NCBI RefSeq assembly: GCF_021018895.1
Contig: NC_079374.1
Span: forward strand, 8,521,712 to 8,585,711
DNA length: 64,000 nucleotides
Origin: Seriola aureovittata
Taxonomy: Eukaryota; Chordata; Actinopteri; Carangiformes; Carangidae
Direction of reading: 5' to 3'
Part shown: positions 1 through 12,780 of the stretch, piece after piece
Layout: each line of letters opens with the position of its first letter
How positions within the stretch are numbered: the first letter of the stretch is position 1
The notes under the pieces: generated by a model
Databases searched by the model: none
What the model saw: the letters and a program-made list of their open reading frames with translations, nothing else
What the model was told of the DNA's origin: nothing
Program-made: the position numbers and the translations under genes

Positions 1-926
1 GCACTCAGGGCAACAGACAAGAGGTTTAACCTGCTGAGACCGATTCAAGCAACCACACCTTTCAAGATTGTAGCCGTAATACACAGTTTTGTTGTCTGAA
101 GAGGTAGAGGAAGACATTCAGCTGTGTGGACTGACTCTTTAATGACATAAAAATGTGTGTGGATGTTGTAAGCTGCGTGGCCTCGGCCCTCTCTCCCTCT
201 CTCTCCTGTTGTTAGCTCAGCCTGAGCTGGGGCCCCAGCCCAGGCTTCCCGTGCCCCTGGCCAGACCAGCTGTCCTCGAAGCAGGCCTGAAGCGTTTCTC
301 TGCTGTTTGTTGAGAGAAAGTAGAAAGTAGAACCTTGAACGTGACCCTCCTAACGGCTTTTATTCTCAGTTCACGCGCACCCCCCCTCCTTTATGTCCCT
401 CTCTTTATTTAACCCTGACTATTTGCTGAGTTTCTGCTAAAAATCCAATTAGGTTAATTTGAAACAGTCCCGGTGAGAGAACTTTATCCTTTTGGTGCAG
501 AGATAACTAACCTAATTAAGAGCAGACCTCTACCTCCGTCCTCTTTGAGCCTGGAAATTAAGATAAGAAAAAGAAAACTTGTCAGAGATTAGGGCTGAGA
601 TTAGATTCCTAAAGCAAACACTGGTGAGGAGGCTTCGTCTTTAAATGCATTTAAATTGTTTAGTGCTCTTTCAACACCACATTTTCAGTCGCCAGATACA
701 CTGAAGAGACGGCAGGTAAATGTAATATAATAATGCAAAATAATACGAATAAGGATAAAATGTAAAAGAACATTTTGAGGAGAGAAAGAGAAACGGGGGC
801 GCGAGGGGAGTGATGTGATGAGACCACCTGTGAAAGTCGACCATGATTGATTGTGTTTTTGTAGAAACTCTTTAAAGGTGCTGCAAAATGTGAAGCAACA
901 TAGGGGTTGTTCTGTTCAGCTGAATG

Positions 927-928
<2 letters not shown>

Positions 929-967
<39 letters not shown>
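929..967. repeat. (AC)n microsatellite
   Basis: An uninterrupted AC dinucleotide run. Confidence 0.95.
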
Positions 968-972
<5 letters not shown>

Positions 973-1731
973 AACACAAACAACAGGCCTGCTGAGTTTA
1001 GTTTACTCCTATCAGCTGGCTCTGACCAACCACGCAGACCACCCCGACTCCTCAACTCCTCACTCACTCTCATATCGGGACAGGAAGGGGAGGGGGTGGA
1101 GGACAACGGGTGGGGAGGGATTTGGATGGATGGGGGGATGGGTGGAGCTCGGTGAAGGGGTTTGAAGGGGGGGCCCTCCACCAAATTAAAACCCAATCAA
1201 TGTGAATCTCTCTCGGCCCGGTCAAAGCCCTTTTTCCAACTAAAGCCTTTTCCCCGAGCCCCCTCCTCATCGCCCTTTCCAGTCAGCCCTCTATGTCACC
1301 CCCCAACCCCCCAACGCATATACCCAATCCAATGCCCTCCTCACCCTCCCCCTGACCCACACTCACCCAGCACTGTCACAGAGCACTGACTTAAGGCACT
1401 GGCCTCCATTTCTCCACACTAGGCAAAGTCACCACATCTCAGAATTACAACACAACGAGGATTAATCCCTGAACAACGACATCCAAAAAGCAATCTGATT
1501 ATAATCATTTAAAAGTTTTATTTTTTATTTTTATAGTATTTCTAGACAATGTTGAGATGTGTAAGGAGGCTGTGCAGGCAGGCGGGAAAACCTTTCACTG
1601 CTGCTTCTAAGATGCAGCACACAATCTAATATAAAGCATTTGAATAAGAGACAACACTGTCCTAATATTTACAGGCTGCACTGTACAATATTATGCACTC
1701 ACAAGCATGCTTTCAAACACACATTTCCATG

Positions 1732-1735
<4 letters not shown>

Positions 1736-1790
<55 letters not shown>
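1736..1790. repeat. (CA)n microsatellite
   Basis: A CA run of about 27 units. Confidence 0.95.
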
Positions 1791-1792
<2 letters not shown>

Positions 1793-2223
1793 ATATGCCA
1801 CCTGCTGAAGTAGAGATGGAGAGAGTCCTTTCTGGCTGAAGCCTAACAGTGGGGAACAATTAAACCAAAGACATGCCTTTGATCACTTGGTCATGTGAAC
1901 ATGACAGGTGACCATATGGCTAATAAAATGTAAATGACAATCAGTGCTTAAAACTCTCTGGAAGTGTACAGCTACAAGAAGTGGAAAAAGGAAATAAAGT
2001 AGGGATGTTTTCTAATGACTTTAAGTCAGTGCTGGATTTTCCATGCCCTAAGTGTTACTGAGGTTGATTTTTATGTAGTGAAAATGTCCGGTTTTGCTTT
2101 ATAATCTAGCAAAAACTGCCTCTTATGTGAATTATGGAAACCATCCCGAGTAGTGTGTGTGTAAACAAACACACAAAGAATACTCACAGTCATGCAAAGA
2201 CGAAAAAAATAAATAAAAATAAA

Positions 2224-2225
<2 letters not shown>

Positions 2226-2261
<36 letters not shown>
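2226..2261. repeat. (AC)n microsatellite
   Basis: An AC run of about 18 units. Confidence 0.95.
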
Positions 2262-3971
2262 GATCATTAGACTTTTATAGCGGGATGGGCAGACAAGAAA
2301 GAAGGGGAGACTGAGTAACAGTCGGCCGCCACAAACAATCGCTAGCAGATGCTGGTGATGTTGTTACCGAACGGCACAGGGGTGAGAGAATGGAAGGTGA
2401 GGTCACATACATATTTGTGGCAGGATGCAGCAGAATAGACCTACTGTGTAATGTGATGGGATGGAGAGCTGGGTAACGTGCGCGCTTTTGCTGGCACACG
2501 CAAACAAGCACGCAACTCCCCTCACCCACCCCTCTTACATGTACGGGCACACACAGAGCTCAGAGAATGATCTAAGGCCCAGAGGCAGTTTCCATCTAGT
2601 AGCAGCAGGGGGAGCAGCTCCACTATTGTTATGACTGGATCCAGGCCCAGGGCACTGGGCTGGGGAGTGTGTGTTCAGAAACTATGTGTGTTTGTGAAGG
2701 GGTGTAAGTATGTGCATGCATGTTCGAGGGGTGGAAGAAGTGATGGGTGCAGGAATAGAACAGTGGCACACTACATACACAGGGACTTCTTGATATTGTT
2801 TCCTTGACTGTCCCTCCCTGTGTCTTTGGCATTTCTTGCAGTATCTGAAATTTGGACAAAAGCAGCACAAAGACACGTAAAAAAAAAAAAAAATTCAAAT
2901 TTCAAAACTTGAGAGGGGTGTTTTTCTTGAATTGAGAGTTCTAGAAGAAGTGCTTGTTAAACTTGCTGTAAGTGGTGTAAATTGAATATAAATGAAAGCA
3001 CTCTTAATAAGGCTGACAGGATTCTTATGTTTTTATGTTCACAACAAATCTCCAACAAAACCAATGTTGATGTTATCCTGAGCTCTCGTATTGTCTGTTT
3101 AGCAACATTTTTTGTGCTACAGAAATCCGCAGTCATCATGACCATGGACCACGGTGTAGTTTATCCTGAATTACTCTGTGGCCGCATGTTTGATCTCAGA
3201 AGTCGCTCCTTGTCATTGAGCATGCTCAGGGAAGCAGCTCTGGGGTTTCCAGTGTTGAGAAGAATAAACTACACAGGCTTTCTTCATTGTAGCCAAGGAA
3301 TATGTCACAGAGTGCAACTGCGTGGCTCTTCTATGTGTTTACAATAGTCTCTGGATGACGGTGGAGTTCTTCGGTGCGATAGCATAAACTCGTGTATGTA
3401 TCAGGCTTCGCCAGGATAATGAATTCATTGTGATTTTTCGATAATCATGAAAAAAAAATTGACAGTATCTGGCGCACACAAGAATTGGTAAAATTAGTTC
3501 ACCTAAATTATGGTTTGGGTTTTATTCACTTACTGTGGTTTCTGCTGCCACGGCTAAGAGTTTTCATAGAGATGATTTCTTCAGTAGACAGTATTTCCAG
3601 TATTACAGATTATCCACAGTGATGAGGGGATTGTTTTCTAAAAAGATGTGTTACGTTTTAATGCTAAGAGCGCCTTAGACAAAAGCCCATTCATTCGCGT
3701 AGAAGCAGAAAGACAGCTATTTCAAAACCTGGTCAAATGAAGTTAAAACGATTTTAATGCGGGTGAAGTTGCTGTTGTTTTGTAATTTGGGTAAAACAAT
3801 CTTCTAATAAATGATGCACTGTTCTGTAACACACTACCAAATCTGAATAAAGAAAGAATTGAAAACTAGACATTAAAAAAACTGAGCACAACTTTGCCCA
3901 TTGTGTGTCTCTTTGTGTTGTTAACAGACGGCATGTGAAAGATATCTACTGTGTTTGATTACACTAATTCC

Positions 3972-3975
<4 letters not shown>

Positions 3976-4014
<39 letters not shown>
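3976..4014. repeat. (TG)n microsatellite
   Basis: A TG run of about 19 units. Confidence 0.95.
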
Positions 4015-4015
<1 letters not shown>

Positions 4016-7000
4016 TCACACAACCATCACCGGCTTGTGTGCTCGTAGTCTTTAGTCCCCTCCTTCACAGTTGTGTGAGGACACTCATGGTTAATGGCTG
4101 TTAACAGCACAAGTGTTAAAGCATCCAAATGTGGACAATTAAAGAGCCGCTCAGCCCCAAAAGACGGATGACTGCTGTTGGTCCAGAGAAGAGAGAGCTT
4201 TTATTCAACGGCTCACACTTTCTTTTCTTATGCAATGTCTCCAGCTGAAAACAGAGTTTAAGAGGCCACTTCACCTCGAGGGCTATTGCTCAGCTCACTG
4301 AAGACACACGCATATACATGTGTACACAAAAGAAACACACACATGCAGCCACTACTGCAATTTGTAAATGTGTATACAGTGTTGTCTGTTTTCTATTTTT
4401 GAAGACTATGTTTACAGTAGGGATGTGTTTTTCTTTTCAAAATAAAAGACCTTCATTCCACTTACTATGGTATCCACTTACGTGTTGAAGGTGGTAAGCG
4501 CCAGGGAGAAAAAAAGTTCAAGGAAATAGAGTGAAGAATTGATGGCAGGTGACATCACATAAAGTCTGACTAAAACACACACAGCCCCATCAATCTCCTC
4601 TTTCATTTTTGCCATCACTCTCTCCTCCCTGCTGAACAACAGACCTGAGTCATTTGCCATCGGCCCTCTATATGTGTGTGTGTGTGTGTCCTCTTTTACC
4701 TCCAACAGGACCCATCACCTTGTCCACTACAGCAAACCCAAGCCGGGCTGACCTTGGCTTTTCCATCAACGATTAATTCTGAGTCTTTCTGTCCATCTTT
4801 TCCTCAAAGCCTTCATCTCTCAACATTGTCTCCCACCGTTTGAGTTGTGTACGTCTGAGTGTGTGTGTGCATGTGTGTAGTCTCCCATGGTTAGGAGAGC
4901 GTGTGTGCGTGTGTCAGGTCCAGTGAAGGTGACACCTTATGCCTCGTGCCGAGATAATGAAGGCTTTAACTTTACAACTCAAGCATATCAGATTGCAGCA
5001 CCACAGTCTCTCAGACACGCGCCCACAACATGAGTGATCTGAATGGGTCGCCACCCTCCATTTCATGTGCACTGAGCAGTGTGCACTGTAAAATCTGCCA
5101 AAAGGCCTCATCATCATAACCATCGCTTATTTCAGAGTGGGCTTCAGGATTGGGTTTAGTGAGACATATCACAGTACACATGCTTGAACAGAAACACACA
5201 CCCTTCAAGGAGGGCAGGCAAGGGGTTGCATACTGTTTACCAACTGTTATGGCAGCCGGAGGCGGGGGAAAAAAAAACAGCTCTGTGTGCATAACCTCAG
5301 AACATGTGAGAGTCAAGATGTCAAAAATCATTCACGTACCTCACAACTGGGCTAATGTGGTGAAGAGGGAAAAAAACAGCCCTCCTAAATTCCCTCACTG
5401 CCTCTCTTCTATGCTTTCTCCTCAACTCACCTTTCCTCCCCCTTTCATTCAGGAAGGGTTCTTTCCATAATAAAAGGAACCTGTGGAACTAATCCTTGCA
5501 AATCTCCTGAGCTTTCTGTCCTATACCTCCAGGCAACACAGCACACTGAAATCCTCCATTTGCATGCCTAAACTGCACTAACTGTGAATAAACCCTTTTA
5601 GCTGCTAATGTAATAACATCTCCATTTCAGGAAAGGAGCAGGGGGTTAGCCAGCCCTCAGAGATTCAAGCAAACTCACCCCTCTCTCCCCTACCCTCTCT
5701 CTTTTCCCCTCTCATCCCTTCTCCTCTGCAGTACAATAGGCCTGGCATACAGATGCATCCAGCAGCCCACCATATCAGCCACATCTAGTTAGGGTCAGCT
5801 TTGGAAATGGAAGTGGAGTCCTGATTACAAGCAGATAAGCAAGAACACACACACACACACACTCACTCAGTCACACTCACAAGCCGCCTTCCAGCGTCAC
5901 TTCACCTTGGCTGGGTTGTGCATCAGAGGATTAGAAGTGATGTTGAACATGATTTAAATTTTGATGTGTTTCTTTTCTTTTATCAGGAAGAGCTAGAAGA
6001 TAAGGAATGAGTGAAATTCACACTAATAGTATCTTTAAAAAAAAACAACTTGATATCTCAGTTGAAGCTCTGTTCATATGATAATCCTCACAAGCTAGTA
6101 CACAAATAAGGAGCTGTCTTGTCTCCTTGCATCATGAACAAAAAAAAACAAATGTTGAGTGCAATAATAAATTTGGGGAAGAAAAATTCACTCATAGTAT
6201 TTCATGTTATTTTACTGAATCTAATTGGCCACGACTGCTCTCCATTTCTTTGCAGCAATAACCCACAGAACCCTATCACTGCTTTTCATCTCTAACTGAA
6301 TTACATTAACGCTGCTAAGTAGTACAGAGGCCACGAAACATGCTCCCTCTACCACACGCAGATAAACTCACACGCAGACACGTAGAGTTACGCGGCATTA
6401 TTTTCCACAGTCATATCAAGATGGGGGTCAGAATACATTACGAGCTCTCGTTTCTCGTGCCTCAGAGCAGGCAGCAAGAGATGCCAAGATATCACTTTAA
6501 TTGTCCAATTACATGGAATATAGTTGTTCCAGCCCGCCCTGAACTAGGTACTCCTCCCCAAATGCTGGTTTTTTTTTTCTTCTCTTTTTGGAGAGATCAG
6601 TTTGGTTGTTGCAGTGATTTTTTTTCTTCTTCTTCTTCTTCTTCTGTGAATTAGGGCTTGAACGGGAGACATTGCTCACGTTTCCCCCTCTGAGAGCCGG
6701 CGTTCACTACCTCACAGAGTTCACATGAATAATATTAACATCAAAGAGAATTTCTTGGAACCCATCTGATCAAGCTGTATCATACATCGCTGTGACATGC
6801 CTATAACACATCCCTCCTGTCTCTCTCTTTCCTCTCATCTCTCTCTCTCTCCCACACAAACACACACACATACTGTATATACTGACACGCCTAACATACA
6901 TTGGTATTCTCCCTGTGTAAGAGGGAGATCCAGTTACTTCAAAGGACCCATTTCCACTACTACTACTACTACTTACTGATACAACACTGATAAGACATCA

Positions 7001-7664
7001 ATGCTGAATGCAAGTGCTGCTGCCATGGTGCACTCAGTCAAACGCACACAACACAGGCAAAATTGAGCAATATAACCTATATGTTGAAACATCTATCACA
7101 CATATTGTTTGTAGCAAATGTATTCTGCTGACCCATTTTCCTTCCATTCATCCAGCCGAGCATTTTTACCCTTCTTATTCAAATTCACTAGCAGGAGCCT
7201 CACAAAAGCATCCACCTGCTTCTAAATGTTACACTGCAACAATACACACACTGCAATGTGCATACCTGCACATCTATACTGTACACAAATCCACGCAGAC
7301 AGAAAACACATCTCGGTGGTATACGACAAGAGTGACGACGGGAAAATGATTACTCTTGATGTTTGATGACTAAATAAATAAACGCACACTCCATGCAGAA
7401 GCGGGATGAGAAAACGCTGTGGGGGAAACAGCTTGCAGCTCTGCCACTCATCCAACCAACCAACCAACCAAACACCCAACCAAATGCCAAGCAAGCCCCG
7501 AAAAAACACACATGAAAAAGATGAACTTATTGAGGTCTCTATTTCCATGGCAACACAGAATAGTTTTGATGATGTTCCTTCCCAGTCGGCAGGCAGGGTT
7601 TGGCCGAATCACGGCACAGATTGGTGCTCCGTGGCTTGTTACTAAGGGCGGGTTGAAAACGTGC

Positions 7665-7724
<60 letters not shown>
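7665..7724. repeat. (AG)n tract with AAAG interruptions
   Basis: A near-pure purine tract. It is preceded at 7451-7480 by a short (CAAC)n run. Confidence 0.95.
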
Positions 7725-9454
7725 GCGCAGATGGTTGGAAGAATTGCCACTTTGAAGAAAACCCCAACCCACACTCACAACTGGGTTCTACAATATTGAT
7801 TTGAATGGATGGAAGGGAAGAAAACCTAGTGGCCTATGAATAAGTAAGTACTGGATAATATGGGCTAAATCAAACGACATTCAAACTGAATAGGATATGC
7901 GTTCTCAATGATGCAGAGGTCCAGTGCGTCTTTCTCTCTACATGAGGGCACAGCAAACTATGGTACTGAACAGTGCTGTCAAGCCTCCTCATGTCACGTC
8001 TCTAATATCCTCCAACTAAAAAGCGCAGAATAGAGACAGAAAAGCAAAAGAGAAAACCAAAAAAGATCAGAAATCTTTGCTGAATGAATCTTGATCTCAT
8101 TTAAATGAACTAAACTTCTTTGCTCAAACTCACTTACCAATGTGAATATCACAGAGCTCACACCACTACTACAACTTACTGCTGCAATGACTGCTGGCTA
8201 TTTCTTTTTTTTTTTTTTGGCTTTTAAAATCTTAATTACAAATTTCTTCACAACTCTTGAGAGGCCCCAGTTCTTTTTGGATAAACAACACACAATCATC
8301 AGGGGTTTTAATTTACCCAGCAGGAGAAGTTGTGCTAAATACCATCTATTTGAAAAGAGTAAATCCAAGAAACTTCTATGTTTCTCTCACTCTCTTACTC
8401 TCTCGCTATAATTCCGCTCATCTTCTCTTTTCCCTCTGCAAAGAGCAGCTCCATGAACTGCAGGAAACAGCAAGAGAACGCGGGGCCCCGCCAGGCCGCA
8501 GCTAGCTGTGATTCGTGTTCGACATGACCACACTGCTGCTTAGACAGACGCAGCTGAAGACGCCGGGTTGATAGCATGGCATCATTTACACGAGCACAAG
8601 GTCCCACACACCGTCCCTCTGTTATCTCCCCTTCCCTCACCTTTTCTGATGCCCCCCCCTCCCTTTTCACTGCGACCCCACAACCCTAAATCCCTCTAGC
8701 ACACGGCGACATGGCAGACAGGCCGCCACGCAGACAGGTGACCGTAAACAATTAATCAACATGGTGACACCTCTACATCTGCCAGGCCCAACATGGGGAG
8801 GGGAGCTGTCAGCTAGCAAAACAAAGCAGCCCTCAACACACACACACACATACACACACAATCACGTTGGAGAGGGGCTCAGTAGCTCATAAAGAGTGTC
8901 ACAATGCAGAAGCTTGTAGATATAAAATATTTACCTAACACACTAGAGAGGGAGTGACATGACATACAGCTTTAAACAACTGATTTCTTTCATCACTACT
9001 GTTTCATGGCCACGTCGTCAGAAATGTGGAGTTGAAAAAATGCCTGTGTTAAGCCACACGAGTGATCTCAGATCATTTGCCATCTACAATCAAACATTAG
9101 TCATTCTTTTTCGTCCTAGTGCAGTTGGCATCCATATTACACACATTTTCTATGCAATGCAATTATTTTTCAAGGTGGTTAAACTATTAAAGATAAAAAC
9201 AAAATTACAGCAACATCTCTTTCCAGATACAATCCTTTACCCCTTTAATCCACAAAGGAACTACTTCTTGGGTAGAAAGTTATTTGGATAACATGTCAGA
9301 GGCTAATTCCTCAAAAGCTGGGAAAACAAAACATAAAAATAACTGCATGGGTACATAACATGGAGAAAGCTTTTTCTTTGGTTCGGCCGAGTATGGGTCA
9401 GGATTTCTCAGTTTTGTTGCTACTGACTTTCATTAAAAGCTTCTGTTGTGAAGG

Positions 9455-9885
9455 AACTATTTGTAAGTTTTGCTATCACTCAATAGCCAACGTCAGTATT
9501 AACAGCTGTTTACTAACCAGTCTAGAGGAAATGCTGCAAGTCTAGCATCAAACTTTGTTACCTTACTCATCACGAGCTGTCTCCAGCAGTGGAAAGCAAC
9601 CCTCTTGCTTTGCTTTTATTTCTATCACTTCTTTTCTTCTACTAAACTTAGCATGCTAACATGCTAGCTCTGGCCCAGTTGGCTAATTTTTGGGCTTTCT
9701 GATGCTGAGCCACTGTAGCATCCAGTCTGCCCTGAAGAAATAACGCTACTAAGAAGACGTATTATAACCTCTTGTGTCTTATATACTCAATGAAGGCTGA
9801 AGCTCTCGGCAAGACTGGTAAGTAAACAGCTGTTAGCTGTTAATGCTAACGTTCACTATGGAGAAATTGCAAAATGTAGAAATAG
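9455..9885. mobile_element. MITE-like element with long imperfect terminal inverted repeats
   Basis: The stretch 9489-9523 (AACGTCAGTATTAACAG then CTGTTTACTAACCAGTCT) is an imperfect reverse complement of 9812-9853 (AGACTGGTAAGTAAACAGC then TGTTAGCTGTTAATGCTAACGTT). Weaker inverted similarity extends outward to about 9455 and 9885. The interior is A/T-rich and GCTAGC/GCTAAC-rich with no ORF. It is probably a non-autonomous foldback or MITE relic. No target-site duplication was confirmed. Confidence 0.6.
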
Positions 9886-10249
9886 CTCTTCTAAATTATA
9901 TTTTCCAAATTATAAAACGTAGGTGTCCTCATTGATATGTTTGTGTTGTCTCTTAATTTTTATTTTATAACAAAATCATTATAAAATGATTGTAGATCTT
10001 AAATGTAATCTTTTGACCAAAGCTAGTGGTAATTTCCATGAAAAAATAAAATTGCAGCTCATTGTTAGAAAATTTGCATCTTAATATTGCAGCAACCTAG
10101 ACTTGACAATGTTACAATTAACCATCAGAATTTTTTTAACTTTTTTTTTTTTCATCTTCTCTCCAACTCAGTGCTTTCAAATAAATTCACTTTGGAGAGA
10201 TTTTGAAAAGCTCAATTTCGGTGGCACATGACAAAATGCTTTCAGTTTT

Positions 10250-10570
10250 TAATTGATCCAACATGTGGATGTGGTCTGTTATCTCCTACAATTGCTTCTC
10301 AGTGTTGAGGATGTTTTTTCTTGATATGCGACCATTGTCCTTATCCACCCCCCATGCCCTGAAATCATCCTGCAGGCCAGGGAACACAGCTGAGTGGCAT
10401 ATTCATATGAATGAGTGGAGCAAACAGGTGATGAATGTCAGAGCCGCTGGTGGCCTATTGTCACCAGGGACAAGGACAATATGAGGGGGAGATGGAGAGG
10501 TCAACACTGGGATGTCTGATGCTAAAGTTTAAGCCATATGACTGGTGTCATCCATCAGCATTAGCACATT
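10250..10570. promoter_or_regulatory. Candidate cis-regulatory element, zic2 3' flank
   Basis: A unique block containing CATATTCATATGAATGAG and ACAAGGACAATATG (SOX-like), with no repeat. It is proposed only from composition. Confidence 0.25.
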
Positions 10571-11561
10571 AAAATAGGGCAACAGCTCCCCAGGCTATGA
10601 TGAATTCATTTATGTGCACATGTGTAAAACAGCTCTTCACACTGACTTTACAGGCAGAAGAATACTTCCAGTAATAGTATTTTACAATACTTATAAAAGA
10701 CATTTGATGGTGTTTCTGGCCCATAGTTGGTGATATTTTGCTAGATGTATTATATTAGTTGGATCCTGTTGACACAAAGATGCAGAAGGGTAAGAGTGTG
10801 CCTGTGCACAAACACTCCTGGGGATTCTAATAACAATGCTGCGGTCCTGGGGAGCCACAGAGCAGCAAGAGCTGTCAGGCCTTTTGTTTCAAGGGGGCCG
10901 CTCATTACATTACAATCCCAAAGATAAGGCTCCTTCAGGGGGTACAGAAGGCCATGAAGGAAGTGGGATTGTTCCTCACTCCATGCACACCTCTGTGTTT
11001 TTGCAAACCTACTACACAGTCTTCAGAGATGAACAGAGTTTTTAAAAAAGGATTAATGCTTACAATAAGAAGATGTAGACAAATGGCACTGCTCACCTGG
11101 TGTGGGGTGGAAGGGAGGAGAAAAGAAGAGGAGGAGATTGAGGAGGAGAAGAGAAAGGAAAAAAAAGTGGGGTTTAGATTAACCCTGCCATTTCCATAAA
11201 GGTAATCATTAAGCTGCCAGTAGGAAACTTGTGGGATGAAAGCTGAAAAGCAAAACACAAAGCTCTTATTTGATTTAGTTTGCTCTTTACAGAATGGCTA
11301 TCAGTTTGAGGGGGAGGTGAAATGTACAGTGGGGGAGATGTTTACGATGGTTTGGGCTTTTTTGGGGGTGGGGGGTTGTTAGGTGTTCAGGTTTGACTGC
11401 ATCTCACACATCAAATTGAAGTAAAGTGTAACATGTGAATGTTGTGACAAATGAGACACACATGACAGAAAGCAGAAGTAGGTGCGAATTGGGAAGTGTA
11501 AGGAAGGCTTCCCTGGGGAATGTGTGTGTGAGCGTGTATATATGAATACACACTCACAAAC

Positions 11562-11668
<107 letters not shown>

Positions 11669-12427
11669 TCTATGTAACTTTTTCTGGATACATACTTTCT
11701 CATTCACCATGGAGACAAGGGTACATGAAGTACATGAAAGGTTATCAGCTGCAGGTACCTGAGCTGTCAGAAGTGCTAATCACTTGACCATAATACTAAT
11801 GAATGGAAAGCTTGTCTTTTTCCTTTTTTGGCAACTCTGTCTCCTTGAAAGGACATTTCTATTCTAATCTGTTTTTGCCAAATAAAATTTGACAGGGTAG
11901 TTATTTCTGCTTGGCTGATGTACGGTGGCACCACTTTTTGGACTTATAGTGATAGTTCGGATTTTTTTAGGTTATTTTCAGCAATTAGATTATTTGAACT
12001 ATCTCAGTTTTGTTTTTGAAGTCTGAGAATAGCTGCTCTAATGTTGGCATGTAGTAACCAAGAATACATGAACGTTTCATTTCTTACAACTACCCTCTCT
12101 TTGCTCTGCTTTCCGCAACAGTCTCGAAACTGCACTCTTTCTTTGAGCCCCCTTTTCAGCAAATGCAGTTCACATGTTCTGGGAATGCCTTACAACATTA
12201 CATTTTCTGACTTCTCGCTGTGGGTCAAACGTGCCAGTAAATCAGCCATAGTGGCAATGAAAGTTAACGAATCTGTCAAAACCCATTCAAGCCACTGCTA
12301 TTGTGTTTGGCAAAAAGGCGCCAGGCTGTGATGTAGCATATGATTCACATGGCAACAAAGTGTTAAAACATTTTTGTTATTCAATGTATAGCCTATATAT
12401 TTTAATAACTGGGTAAGGGGGACTTCA

Positions 12428-12780
12428 AGTGATAGTTCGGGTTATTTGATACAGGTGTGAGGTACTTAGTCAGTACTTAGACATAGTCATTGTATTACTT
12501 GCAGTAGATTCAGATTTCTTTTTTTAATGAATATCTTCACTGCTTTATCTCGCTGTCAAACAGCCCTTTCCTTAGGAACTACATTCTCTAAACAGTTGAA
12601 TTACTGTACTACTACGCACAAGCCCATGTAAGATCAGCTGCTTGAGTCAGAAAGAGCCAAGCGTAGGTGCGCTCGTGCAAACTAATACATCAGTTGATAA
12701 AATGTACTTCCAAAGGAAAGGGGGTTTGGCAGCAAGATAAAGCGGTGAAAATATTCAAAACAAAGCTCACACTTTAACTG
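12428..12780. repeat. Interspersed repeat starting AGTGATAGTTCGG
   Basis: The 13-mer AGTGATAGTTCGG also occurs at 11948-11960, and both are followed by T-rich sequence. Here it continues with GTGAGGTACTTAGTCAGTACTT and a CAGTAGATTCAG stretch as in repeats common in percomorph genomes. The second occurrence diverges soon after the 13-mer. The right boundary is uncertain. Confidence 0.5.

Larger units (their letters stand above)
1..9454. other. Left flank segment, no gene recognised
   Basis: Holds the CA/TG microsatellites and the GA tract listed separately, plus poly-A/T runs and (CTT)n near 6623-6643. The remaining DNA is unique or too diverged to classify. Short open frames lack domains or splice support. 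Confidence 0.7.

Noticed and set aside
660..1196. 178-codon minus-strand open frame
   Set aside because: Crosses the CA microsatellite and shows no recognisable domain.
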